From the NCBI GenBank assembly GCA_002243285.1, contig CP022585.1, forward strand, positions 682,001-746,000: a DNA stretch of 64,000 nucleotides, written 5' to 3'. Shown here piece after piece: positions 40,453 through 49,290 of the stretch; positions within the stretch are counted from its first letter, which is position 1; each line of letters begins with the position of its first letter. The notes under the pieces are model-generated. The model did no database searches. It was not told the DNA's origin and worked only from the letters and a program-made list of their open reading frames with translations. The stretch comes from Candidatus Fluviicola riflensis. Its GTDB lineage: Bacteria > Bacteroidota > Bacteroidia > Flavobacteriales_D > Crocinitomicaceae. Both the position numbers and the translations under genes were made by a program.

Positions 40453-42231
40453 TTAAAGTGTATAAACGTTTGCTGCAATTAGTTGTTGTGCAATTTCCTG
40501 GCGCATGGTTTTCGGATTGATCGGATTGGTTTTCGTAAATCGTTTTAACCCGGTAAGCATCATCCGTGCTTCGTCACCTTCGGCAAATGACAAGATAGCG
40601 TCTTTTCCTGCTTTGGCGATGCGATCTGCCGTATCGTAGAAATACGTTTTGGCAATGGCTATTTGAACACTCGCGGCAGCTTCACCTTTTTCGGCTATGA
40701 GCTTTTCAACGCGTAATAAAACCGATTCGGCCTGATAGGTCCAGCAAATCAGATCTGCCACGTTCATCAATACTTCCTGTTCTTTTGAAAGCGTTTGCAT
40801 CAGTTTTTGTACTGCAGATCCTGCCACCATCAAAATGGTTTTTTTGAATCCGCTCAATGCTTGTCTTTCTGCGGCTAAAGCGCCTTCGGGAAGTTCTGTC
40901 ATTTCAGGAATACTCATGAGTTCTCCTGCTATTTTCATAGCCGGCCCCATCAAATCCAATTCACCTTTCATGGCTCTACGCAGCAACATATCTACGATCA
41001 GCATGCGGTTGATTTCGTTTGTTCCTTCGAAAATACGGTTGATGCGTGAGTCGCGGTAAGAACGTTCCACCGGCGATTCTGCTGAATAACCCATCCCTCC
41101 ATAAATTTGAACGGCCTCATCAGCAACATAATCGAGGCATTCAGATCCTGCGACTTTAATAATAGCGCACTCGGCGGCAAATTCTTCAATACCTTTTAAC
41201 GTAGCGGGACCTTTTTCCATTCCGCCTGCAATGAGCGCAGCTATGGCATCGTCAATATTTTGTCCGGCCCTGTACAGAGCAGATTCCATTACGTAAATAC
41301 GAATGGCCTGTTCAGCGAGTTTGTAGCGAATAGCGCCGTATTTTGAAATCGACCGGCCGAATTGTTCGCGTTCATTGGCATAGCCGATGCTATCATTGAT
41401 CGTTTGTTTAGAGCCGCCTAAAACACCTGCGCCCAATTTAATTCGACCGATATTAAGAATATTCAGTGCGATTTTAAATCCGTTTTCGCGCTCCGAAAGC
41501 ATATTTTCTGCCGGAACTTTTACGTTGTTGAAGAAAATCTGGCGAGTCGAAGAACCTTTGATTCCCATTTTCTTTTCCTCGGGATTCAGGCTGATTCCTT
41601 CACTTTTGGCTTCTACCAGGAAAGCGGTCAGGTTTTTATCATCACCGATTTTGGCAAAAACAGTCAGTAAATCTGCAAAGCCGCCATTGGTGATCCACAT
41701 TTTTTGTCCTTCCAATGTATAATAAGTGCCGTCGGCTGAAAGTGTGGCTTTTGTTTTTCCGGAGTTGGCATCCGAACCTGCACTTGGTTCTGTGAGGCAA
41801 TAAGCAGCTTTCCATTCACCCGAAGCCAATTTGGGAATGTATTTTTCCTTTTGCGCTTCATTTCCGTAATAAAGCAGGGGCAACGTTCCGATTCCGGTGT
41901 GCGCACCATAAGCAACAGAAAATGAATGTCCTTTTCCCAAATGTTCGGTAGCCAGTAGCGACGTTTTAAAGTCAACACCCATTCCGCCCAATTCTACCGG
42001 AACAGACATGCCTAAAACGCCTAATTCTCCCGCTTTTTCGAGTAATGAAGGCATCAATCCTTCTTCCATTTTATCAATGCGTTCCAGAACAGGTGTGATT
42101 TCCTGCAGAATAAATTCATCGCAGGTTTGCGCAATCATTTGCTGTTCTTCCGACCATTCTTCTGGTGTAAAAATGTCCTGATGAGCGACGTCTCTGATGA
42201 TAAATTCGCCTCCTTTAATTGGTGTTGACAT
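40453..42231 (-). CDS. Acyl-CoA dehydrogenase
   Basis: A 592-residue FAD flavoprotein for the first step of fatty acid beta-oxidation. Visible motifs: AYCLTEPSAGSDANS, MWITNGGFADLLTVFAK, FGRSISKYGAIRYKLAEQAI, QIYGGMGY, and the catalytic Glu region RINRIFEGTNEINRMLI. The extra C-terminal domain of about 150 residues matches the VLCAD/ACAD9-like long form used with FadN-type systems. A TATGC-N3-CATA site shared with the marR promoter lies upstream. Confidence 0.92.
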   Translation of the reverse strand: MSTPIKGGEFIIRDVAHQDIFTPEEWSEEQQMIAQTCDEFILQEITPVLERIDKMEEGLMPSLLEKAGELGVLGMSVPVELGGMGVDFKTSLLATEHLGKGHSFSVAYGAHTGIGTLPLLYYGNEAQKEKYIPKLASGEWKAAYCLTEPSAGSDANSGKTKATLSADGTYYTLEGQKMWITNGGFADLLTVFAKIGDDKNLTAFLVEAKSEGISLNPEEKKMGIKGSSTRQIFFNNVKVPAENMLSERENGFKIALNILNIGRIKLGAGVLGGSKQTINDSIGYANEREQFGRSISKYGAIRYKLAEQAIRIYVMESALYRAGQNIDDAIAALIAGGMEKGPATLKGIEEFAAECAIIKVAGSECLDYVADEAVQIYGGMGYSAESPVERSYRDSRINRIFEGTNEINRMLIVDMLLRRAMKGELDLMGPAMKIAGELMSIPEMTELPEGALAAERQALSGFKKTILMVAGSAVQKLMQTLSKEQEVLMNVADLICWTYQAESVLLRVEKLIAEKGEAAASVQIAIAKTYFYDTADRIAKAGKDAILSFAEGDEARMMLTGLKRFTKTNPINPKTMRQEIAQQLIAANVYTL

Positions 42232-42253
42232 AATCGAATCTATTTATGTGTTT

Positions 42254-42261
42254 CAAACTTA
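42254..42261 (-). promoter_or_regulatory. -7 element (TAAGTTTG) of the acyl-CoA dehydrogenase gene
   Basis: The minus strand reads TAAGTTTG, a perfect TAnnTTTG, 22 nt before the ATG. Confidence 0.5.
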
Positions 42262-42290
42262 CATGTTAAAGTTACTCAAAAAGATATTAC

Positions 42291-42302
42291 TATGCAAGCA
42301 TA
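42291..42302. promoter_or_regulatory. Candidate MarR operator (TATGCAAGCATA)
   Basis: A 12-bp inverted repeat TATGC-AA-GCATA about 60 nt upstream of the acyl-CoA dehydrogenase start. Nine of twelve bases, TATGC-N3-CATA, are the same as a site upstream of marR (48220-48231). The rest of the gap 42232-42560 is AT-rich, with only a TATTTTCG box at 42537 before the histidine kinase. Confidence 0.4.
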
Positions 42303-42560
42303 ATAATATTATTCTTTTTAATTTTACAGAATCTCCTTCTTAGGCATTGATTTATAAGTAGCAAAGTACGAAATGGTGGTTTGTCTCACATTCAGGAATT
42401 GAAAATCCTGCAGACTTTTGAGTGAAATGGCATCTTAATGATACTTGACTGTTAAAAACAATAATGAATTTAAAGAGAAAATAAAGCCATTTAACGATAA
42501 ATATCAACAATTTATCGAATGAATGAATAAAAGTTCTATTTTCGGTAAAACACTAGCAAC

Positions 42561-44057
42561 ATGGCAACTACCAACATCGTTTCTACACTGCAACGATTGA
42601 TTTCCGGAATTGAGGAGAGTATTGTTATCTTTAACGAGAAGGGAGTTATTCTTCATGCTTCGGATCGTTTGTGTGAGTTACTAATGCAAAAAGAACTCGA
42701 AGGCCGATCAATTTTTGAGTTTATAGAAGGGAAATCGGATTCGGTAAAAATGTGGCTGGAAAACTTGACGCACGCTCATTTTAAAGATGTGAAAGTTAAA
42801 ATGATCCGAAATGAAAGTACATTCCCAGCTCGTTTACGCATGGCAGCCTGGTCGGTGAATGATGGTGGTTTTGTAGTGATGGCTTCTATTGTTGACGGTA
42901 CATTTATCGAGCGAAAAAAACGTGATTTACTGCGAAAGACGATTACGATCGAACACCTTTCAAAATCACGGAAGATCAGGAACGGAAAACTGAATGAGGC
43001 GATTTATGAGATTTTGGAGATGTCATCAAAAGCCATGCGGGTAGAACGGGTGAATGCCTGGTTGTTTGATGACACAGCTACTGTAATCAATTGTATCGGT
43101 AATTACGATGCATCGGTTCCGGGATTGGTAGCCCAGGAAAGTCTTCCGAGAATCGATATGCCTAATTATTTCAAGCTGTTTGAAACGGAAAAGATCATTT
43201 TGTCTACCCGTTCCCAAGAGTCGGAAATGACCAAAGAGTTGATGGAATCGTACCTGATTCCCAATGAAATATTTGCCATGATGGATGTTCCGTTGCGGAT
43301 CGAGGGGGAAATAATCGGGGTGATTTGTTTTGAGCAAGTGAAAAAACACCGCGACTGGACGTTGCAGGACCAGAAATTTGGATTGATTGCAGCGCAAATG
43401 GTTTCGTTATCGGTGGAAACCCATAAACGTAAACTCGCGCAGCAGGAATTGGAACGAGCGCTTCGTCAGCAACAGCGGTTGATGGTAGAGACGAATCACC
43501 GGATCAAGAATAATCTGGCAATTACGACCAGTTTGATGCGGATGCAAGCCGATAAATGCAAGGATGATTTTCACCGCAGCCTGATTCTGGATGCTGCAAA
43601 CAGGGTCAATTCCATTGCGGCACTGCATCAGTTACTTTCCGATTCTGAAAATCAACACCGTGTTCATTTTGCAGCTTATGCGAAACAGCTGGTTCAAGGT
43701 CTTCGTGAATCGTTGTCTAATCCAAGTAAGCCGATTCAGCTGGTGACAACGATAAAAGACTGCGAGATCTCCAGTTCATTGGCGATTACCTTAGGGTTGA
43801 TCATCAACGAAACGGTTACCAATTCCTTCAAGCATGCGTTCAGTGATCAACGTGTGGGCATGGTGCGCGTGGATATGGAATTGAATGGCCCGATGGCCCG
43901 TCTGACAATTTCAGATACAGGTAAAGGGTTTTCGTTATCCGAAGCGCATGGCCAGGGATTTGAAATCATAGAAGGATTGGCGCAGCACATTGATGCCAAA
44001 ATGACCACTTCAACCGAAGCCGGATCAATAATCACGTTGGATTTTCGCTTGCGGTAA
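42561..44057 (+). CDS. PAS-GAF sensor histidine kinase (HisKA_2 type)
   Basis: A 498-residue soluble kinase with no membrane helix. Residues about 5-120 look like a PAS domain (GIEESIVIFNEKGVILHASDRLCELL), about 150-290 a GAF domain, and about 310-498 the kinase core. The phospho-acceptor lies in TNHRIKNNLAITTSLMRMQAD, the HisKA_2 signature also found in HWE-like kinases; the ATPase part has LGLIINETVTNSFKHAF and ISDTGKGFSLSE. No partner regulator is adjacent. It converges on the thiolase gene, 9 nt apart. Confidence 0.88.
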   Translation: MATTNIVSTLQRLISGIEESIVIFNEKGVILHASDRLCELLMQKELEGRSIFEFIEGKSDSVKMWLENLTHAHFKDVKVKMIRNESTFPARLRMAAWSVNDGGFVVMASIVDGTFIERKKRDLLRKTITIEHLSKSRKIRNGKLNEAIYEILEMSSKAMRVERVNAWLFDDTATVINCIGNYDASVPGLVAQESLPRIDMPNYFKLFETEKIILSTRSQESEMTKELMESYLIPNEIFAMMDVPLRIEGEIIGVICFEQVKKHRDWTLQDQKFGLIAAQMVSLSVETHKRKLAQQELERALRQQQRLMVETNHRIKNNLAITTSLMRMQADKCKDDFHRSLILDAANRVNSIAALHQLLSDSENQHRVHFAAYAKQLVQGLRESLSNPSKPIQLVTTIKDCEISSSLAITLGLIINETVTNSFKHAFSDQRVGMVRVDMELNGPMARLTISDTGKGFSLSEAHGQGFEIIEGLAQHIDAKMTTSTEAGSIITLDFRLR

Positions 44058-44066
44058 CAAATTTTA

Positions 44067-45245
44067 TTACTTCAACAACTCAATCACGCCCGCAGCACCT
44101 TGTCCGGTTCCAACACACATGGTGACCACTCCGTACTTTTGATTTCTTCTTCGCAATTCGTTCATGATCTGAACTGTCAGTTTCGCGCCTGTGCATCCGA
44201 GCGGATGTCCGAGTGCAATTGCTCCACCGTTGACATTCACTAATTCAGGATTCAAGCCTGTTTCACGAATCACAGCCAATGATTGCGATGCAAAAGCTTC
44301 GTTCAATTCGAACAGGTTGATGTCGTTCAAGGTCAAACCTGCTGCTTTGATCGCTTTCGGAATAGCTTCCACCGGACCAATTCCCATAATGCGCGGTTCA
44401 ACTCCGACCACAGAATAACTCATCAATCGTGCTATTGGTTCGATGTTGAGTTCTTTGATCATTTTCTCCGACATTACCATTACGAAAGCGGCGCCGTCTG
44501 AAGTTTGGGACGAATTTCCGGCTGTTACTGATCCATCTGCTGCAAATACCGGTCGAAGTTTTCCGAGTCCTTCGAGTGTCGAAGTGCGCGGACCTTCATC
44601 TGTATCTACGATTGCTTTTTTTACCTGTCGTTTTTCCTGTTCATCGAGGAAAATATTTTCTACTTCGATGGGAACAATATCATCTTTGAAACGTCCGGCT
44701 GCAATAGCCGCCAACGCTTTTTCGTTGGAATGGATCGCGAAAGTATCCTGTTCTTCACGGCTAACGCCGTATTGTTTTGCAACGGCTTCGGCTGTCAACC
44801 CCATTCCCCAATACCAGGTCGGATTTTCTTTCCCGGTTTTTGGATTTGGCACAATGCGCCAGCCTCCCATTGCCATCACCGACATCGATTCCACACCTCC
44901 TGCAATAATACAATCGGCCATTCCGGCTTCGATCTTTGCCTGCGCGATAGCAATGGTTTCCAATCCGGAAGAACAATAACGATTCACCGTCATTCCGGGA
45001 ACTTTGTCGGTTTTTAATCCCATTAGTGAGATCATTCTTCCCACATTCAGTCCTTGTTCTGCTTCTGGTGTTGCATTTCCGACAATAACGTCATCCACGC
45101 GATCTTTATCAACCTGTGGAACGGCTTGCATTAAGTGTTCGATTACACGTGCGGCCAAATCGTCGGGTCTGTAAAACCTAAATCCGCCTTTCCCTGCTTT
45201 TCCTACTGCCGATCTGAATCCGGCTACGATATATGCTTTGTTCAT
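44067..45245 (-). CDS. fadA: Acetyl-CoA acyltransferase (3-ketoacyl-CoA thiolase)
   Basis: A 392-residue thiolase performing the last step of beta-oxidation. The acyl-accepting Cys lies in NRYCSSGLETIAIAQ; NEAFASQS, NGGAIALGHPLGCTGAK and CVGTGQGAAGV carry the other active-site residues. It follows the fadN-like gene on the same strand with a 65-nt gap containing a small hairpin. Confidence 0.94.
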   Translation of the reverse strand: MNKAYIVAGFRSAVGKAGKGGFRFYRPDDLAARVIEHLMQAVPQVDKDRVDDVIVGNATPEAEQGLNVGRMISLMGLKTDKVPGMTVNRYCSSGLETIAIAQAKIEAGMADCIIAGGVESMSVMAMGGWRIVPNPKTGKENPTWYWGMGLTAEAVAKQYGVSREEQDTFAIHSNEKALAAIAAGRFKDDIVPIEVENIFLDEQEKRQVKKAIVDTDEGPRTSTLEGLGKLRPVFAADGSVTAGNSSQTSDGAAFVMVMSEKMIKELNIEPIARLMSYSVVGVEPRIMGIGPVEAIPKAIKAAGLTLNDINLFELNEAFASQSLAVIRETGLNPELVNVNGGAIALGHPLGCTGAKLTVQIMNELRRRNQKYGVVTMCVGTGQGAAGVIELLK

Positions 45246-45265
45246 GTTTCTTTTTTTTAGACTTG

Positions 45266-45297
45266 AGACTGAAAGACTGTAGACCTGTCTTTAGTCT
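45266..45297. repeat. AGACT/AGTCT inverted repeat between fadA and fadN
   Basis: AGACTGAAAGAC and GTCTTTAGTCT are nearly complementary around a 9-nt loop, within a stretch rich in GAGACT/AGTCTT. It may be a processing or attenuation hairpin inside the operon. Confidence 0.4.
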
Positions 45298-45310
45298 TCT
45301 GTCTTTGGTT

Positions 45311-47716
45311 TTAATTCCTCAAAATCTTCCCACTTTTCACCAAACTCTCCAATCGTTCCAACGTTTTTCGCTGCATGCACAGTTCCACAAATGCCTTTCG
45401 TTCCAAATCGAGTAAATATTGTTCGGAAACAGTCGTGTTCTGACTCAAATCACCGCCACACATTACCCAGCCGAGTTTTTCCGAAATCACACCGTCGTGT
45501 TCCGACATATAATGGCCTGACATCATTGAATTGGCTCCGACATAAATAATTCCAAGGCCTTCCTGACCTAAAACAGTCACGTTTTTGTCGCGTTTCGGAG
45601 CGATGTAGCCGGCTTCTGCCAATTGTAAACATGCTTCTTTGGCTCGTGTAAGCTGGTATTCTCTGCTAATTACGATTTCATCGATTCCTTTACGCAAGTA
45701 GCCCAATTCAAAGGCTTCCTGGGCAGAAGTTGATACTTTGGCCTGACCGATGGTGAGAAAACGTTCCCGCAGACGGTTGATCTTGATATCACCATCTTTC
45801 AATTCGTCGGACAATCGTTTGGCAAATTCTTTCGAACCGCCACCGCCGGGAATCAATCCAACGCCAAATTCCACCAAGCCCATGTATAATTCTGCGTGAG
45901 CGACCACTTTATCGGCGTGCATCGATAATTCGCAACCGCCACCGAGGGTCATATTGTGCGGAGCTACAACTACCGGAATATTGCAGTAACGAACACGCAT
46001 CATCGTGTCCTGGAAGGCTTTCACCGCGAAGTTCAGTTCATCAAATTCCTGCTCAACTGCCATCATGAAGATCATTCCCACATTGGCACCGGCCGAGAAA
46101 TTGCCACCGGTATTGGAAATCACCAAACCTTTGTAATCTTTTTCAGCCAATTCAATCGATTTATTGATCCCTTCGATTACGCCACCGCCAATAGTGTTCA
46201 TTTTAGTATGGAATTCAAGATTCAGGATTCCGTCTCCCAAATCAATGAGAGTTACATCAGTATTGCCCCAGACTTTTCCGGAAGCACGATATGTTTCCAA
46301 TTGGATCAATTCTTCGGTTCCCGGAATAACACGGTAATTTTTATCGATTTGACTGTAATAGTACTTTTTACCGTTTTCAACTTTGTAAAATGAAGTAAAA
46401 CCGGCTGTTTCCATTTCAGAAACCCAGGTAGGAAATTTTTTTCTTTTCTTAGCGACCAATTGTTTTCCGGCTTCAAAACCAATGATGTCCCAGGTTTCAA
46501 ACGGACCTAATTCCCAACCGAAACCGGCCTTGATAGCATCGTCGATTTTATAGAGATCATCGGCAATTTCGGGAATTCGATTACTGACATATGCAAATAA
46601 ACCGCCAAAAATGGAACGGTAAAATTCGCCTGCTTTGTCCATGCCAGCGAACAACATTTTGGTGCGTTGCTTGAGATCGTCGATCGATTTTGTCATTTCC
46701 AGTGTTGGGAAAGACGCTTTTTTGGCCGGACCGTATTCCATTGTTTTCAGGTCAAGCGAAAGAATTTCTTTTTTACCTTCTGCCGAAACGGCTTTTTTGT
46801 AAAATCCCTGTTTGGTTTTCGATCCCAGCCATTTATTGTCGAGCATAGTTTGGATAAAACCCGGAAGCTCAAACATCGCACGTTCTTCGTCATCCGGACA
46901 ATTGGCTTTTAATCCGTTGGCGACCATGGCAAGTGTATCCAATCCAACAACATCGCAGGTGCGGAAAGTTGCCGATTTCGGCCTTCCGAGTACTGGTCCA
47001 GTGAGTTTATCTACCTCATCGATTGTCAGGTCCATTTCCTCAACAGCGTGGAAAAGCGACATAATGCTGTAAACTCCCACTCGATTGGCGATAAACGCGG
47101 GTGTATCTTTACAAAGCACGGTCTTTTTCCCTAGAAATTTACTGCCGAATTGCATGTAGAAATCGACCACTTCCGGTAACGTTTTCGCAGTCGGAATAAT
47201 TTCCAGTAACGGAAGATAGCGGGGCGGATTAAAGAAGTGCGTTCCGGCAAAATGCGTTTTAAAATCATCACTTCTCCCTTCCAGCATCAGGTGAATTGGA
47301 ATTCCTGAAGTATTGGTGGAAATCAAGGTTCCCGGTTTTCGGAATTGTTCGACTTGCGCAAAAACCTGCTGCTTGATGTCGAGTCGTTCGACAACGGCTT
47401 CCATTACCCAATCCGCTTCGGCAATTTTAGACATGTCGTCAGAAAAATTACCCGTTGAAATACGTTTCGCAAACGATTTCGAATAAATCGGGGAAGGATT
47501 GCTGCTGAGCGCTGTTTGCAAAGCTTCGTTCACAATGCGGTTGCGTATCTGTGGTGAATCAAGCGTAAGTTTGCTCTTTTCTTCGGCCGGAGTCAGTTCC
47601 TTCGGCACTATATCGAGCAATAAAACTTCGATACCGATATTGGCGAAGTGGCAGGCAATGCGCGAACCCATAACTCCTGAGCCAAGAATGGCAACTTTTC
47701 GAATATACCTGGTCAT
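45311..47716 (-). CDS. fadN: 3-hydroxyacyl-CoA dehydrogenase / enoyl-CoA hydratase (FadN-like)
   Basis: An 801-residue bifunctional enzyme. The dehydrogenase comes first (NAD-binding KVAILGSGVMGSRIACHFAN, catalytic region GTHFFNPPRYLPLLEIIPT), the crotonase-fold hydratase last (about 490-720; NTGGNFSAGANVG, LGGGCELSMHADKVVAHAE, GLIPGGGG). This order is that of Bacillus FadN, opposite to E. coli FadB. With fadA and the separate acyl-CoA dehydrogenase it gives a complete beta-oxidation spiral. It lies 12 nt after marR. Confidence 0.93.
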   Translation of the reverse strand: MTRYIRKVAILGSGVMGSRIACHFANIGIEVLLLDIVPKELTPAEEKSKLTLDSPQIRNRIVNEALQTALSSNPSPIYSKSFAKRISTGNFSDDMSKIAEADWVMEAVVERLDIKQQVFAQVEQFRKPGTLISTNTSGIPIHLMLEGRSDDFKTHFAGTHFFNPPRYLPLLEIIPTAKTLPEVVDFYMQFGSKFLGKKTVLCKDTPAFIANRVGVYSIMSLFHAVEEMDLTIDEVDKLTGPVLGRPKSATFRTCDVVGLDTLAMVANGLKANCPDDEERAMFELPGFIQTMLDNKWLGSKTKQGFYKKAVSAEGKKEILSLDLKTMEYGPAKKASFPTLEMTKSIDDLKQRTKMLFAGMDKAGEFYRSIFGGLFAYVSNRIPEIADDLYKIDDAIKAGFGWELGPFETWDIIGFEAGKQLVAKKRKKFPTWVSEMETAGFTSFYKVENGKKYYYSQIDKNYRVIPGTEELIQLETYRASGKVWGNTDVTLIDLGDGILNLEFHTKMNTIGGGVIEGINKSIELAEKDYKGLVISNTGGNFSAGANVGMIFMMAVEQEFDELNFAVKAFQDTMMRVRYCNIPVVVAPHNMTLGGGCELSMHADKVVAHAELYMGLVEFGVGLIPGGGGSKEFAKRLSDELKDGDIKINRLRERFLTIGQAKVSTSAQEAFELGYLRKGIDEIVISREYQLTRAKEACLQLAEAGYIAPKRDKNVTVLGQEGLGIIYVGANSMMSGHYMSEHDGVISEKLGWVMCGGDLSQNTTVSEQYLLDLERKAFVELCMQRKTLERLESLVKSGKILRN

Positions 47717-47728
47717 AATGCTGTGTTT

Positions 47729-48199
47729 TTAAATCTCTGTATTTGGTTCCGATAATTCTTCATCCACAATTTTTTGGACTTCCTGAATTACTGATTGAAA
47801 AATAGCGAAATGTTCTTTTGGAATGCGGCTTTCGACCTTTTTGTTGAAGTCAAAGATCACGTCACGAGCAACGTAACGGGCATCGAGCCCTGTTTCAGTG
47901 AGGAAAATACGTACAACGCGCTTGTCGGTTTTGTCTTCTTCCCGGCGAATAAACCCTTTTTCTTCCATGGTTTTCAACGTCCTGGAAAGACTGGTAGGTT
48001 CCATTCCCATGCGCGGACCGAGTTGCGTGCTCGGGGTTCCGTCTTTATCGATGTGCAGCAAGATAAATCCTACCGACATACTGAGTCCGTAAGTTGTTGC
48101 TTTTTGATTGTACATGCGCGACATGCGGTGCCAGGTTTGGCGTACATCAAGATCTATCTGGTAATTGGGTCTTTCTAACATACATTCGTTTAGCTTCAA
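47729..48199 (-). CDS. MarR family transcriptional regulator
   Basis: A 156-residue winged-helix protein. The DNA-binding core is TPSTQLGPRMGMEPTSLSRTLKTMEEKGFIRREEDKTDKRVVRIFLTETG. Such regulators usually repress neighbouring operons and release DNA on ligand binding; acyl-CoA is a reasonable ligand given the downstream fadN-fadA genes, but that is inference. A candidate operator lies 20 nt before the ATG and a similar one before the acyl-CoA dehydrogenase gene. Confidence 0.9.
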   Translation of the reverse strand: MKLNECMLERPNYQIDLDVRQTWHRMSRMYNQKATTYGLSMSVGFILLHIDKDGTPSTQLGPRMGMEPTSLSRTLKTMEEKGFIRREEDKTDKRVVRIFLTETGLDARYVARDVIFDFNKKVESRIPKEHFAIFQSVIQEVQKIVDEELSEPNTEI

Positions 48200-48219
48200 C
48201 GAATATAATTAAAAATTAA

Positions 48220-48231
48220 TATGCGTACATA
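48220..48231. promoter_or_regulatory. Candidate MarR operator (TATGCGTACATA)
   Basis: Shares TATGC-N3-CATA with the site at 42291-42302. Centred about 25 nt before the marR start, a position suited to autorepression. Confidence 0.4.
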
Positions 48232-48290
48232 GTATTTTGAAAAAATTTCAACGTGGGGAGATCAGATTGTGAAATTACAAAAAAAAATGA

Positions 48291-48695
48291 TTACCAGGTT
48301 TTTTCGCTGCGAAAAACGGTTCCGTTGAAACGCGCGATCAGCTCGTTGTGCTGGTTGGTAATTTCAACAACGTAACGCGCAATTGTTTTTCCTTTTTGAA
48401 TTTCGGTGCAAATTGCGGTAAGCGTATCGTTCAGTTGAGCAGGTTTAATATGAGCGATGCTTGTTTCGATGCTCACGCATTGTTGTCCGTGGCTGTTGGA
48501 GGCGAAGGCAAGTGCCGAATCGGCCAGCGCATAGGAAATGCCTCCGTGTGTGATGCCGAATCCGTTGAGCATTTCCGGAGAAATAGTGCAGGAAAGCGTA
48601 CAAGTACCGAAATCAATGTGTAGAACCCGGATGCCCATCCATTGCGAATAGGCATCCAGTTGCATCATTTTATCTACGATGGATTTTGGGTCCAC
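48291..48695 (-). CDS. PaaI family thioesterase
   Basis: A 134-residue hotdog-fold thioesterase. GFGITHGGISYALADSALAFASNS contains the HGG active-site motif with its acidic partner. PaaI-like enzymes hydrolyse acyl- or aryl-CoA esters and often rescue CoA, which fits the adjacent beta-oxidation genes. It starts 5 nt after the hypothetical gene upstream. Confidence 0.88.
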   Translation of the reverse strand: MDPKSIVDKMMQLDAYSQWMGIRVLHIDFGTCTLSCTISPEMLNGFGITHGGISYALADSALAFASNSHGQQCVSIETSIAHIKPAQLNDTLTAICTEIQKGKTIARYVVEITNQHNELIARFNGTVFRSEKTW

Positions 48696-48700
48696 GGAAT

Positions 48701-49180
48701 TTATTGATTAGTTGAACGGCTCAACAGGGAAATCATCGCCAGTGAAACGATGAAAAGTTGTGTCGCGGTTTCATCGTCTAATGTAGCGCCATCTTCATCC
48801 TCCATGCTCACTTCCAATGCCATGAAACGCACTAAATCAGGTTGATCGCTGAAATCTTCCAGCAACTGATCGTCTTCGGTTTCGAAATAATTATCGAGCA
48901 AAGCAAAATAAGGTTCTTCGAAATCGTCTATCTGACTTTCGGTAACCGTCGCCGGGTGCAATCCCGCCTGAGAAAAGGCTTCCAGGATAACGGTGAAGTA
49001 ATAAACCAGCAGACTTTCAAGATCTTCGTTTTGGTATTCTTCCGATGCCGACATCACATACCCAAGCAAAACGGGCTGAGCAGTGGTGTGTGTTTCGGTT
49101 AAACGATCGATCGCGCTATCGTCTAACGTATCTACCTTTTTAATGGCCGCTTCGATGTGACCCAATGTAACTTGTGACAT
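48701..49180 (-). CDS. Hypothetical acidic protein
   Basis: A 159-residue, strongly acidic, helical protein (DDFEEPYFALLDNYFETEDDQLLEDF). No signal peptide and no recognised domain. It is tightly linked to the PaaI thioesterase (5 nt). Function unknown. Confidence 0.6.
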   Translation of the reverse strand: MSQVTLGHIEAAIKKVDTLDDSAIDRLTETHTTAQPVLLGYVMSASEEYQNEDLESLLVYYFTVILEAFSQAGLHPATVTESQIDDFEEPYFALLDNYFETEDDQLLEDFSDQPDLVRFMALEVSMEDEDGATLDDETATQLFIVSLAMISLLSRSTNQ

Positions 49181-49290
49181 GTGTTAAAAATTTTGATAAA
49201 GGTAGTTTGAATATTTTTAACAGTATTGTTTCTCCGTGCCGGTGTTTACCTTTTCAGAAAGTGTACATTTGATAGTGTAAACTGATAACT

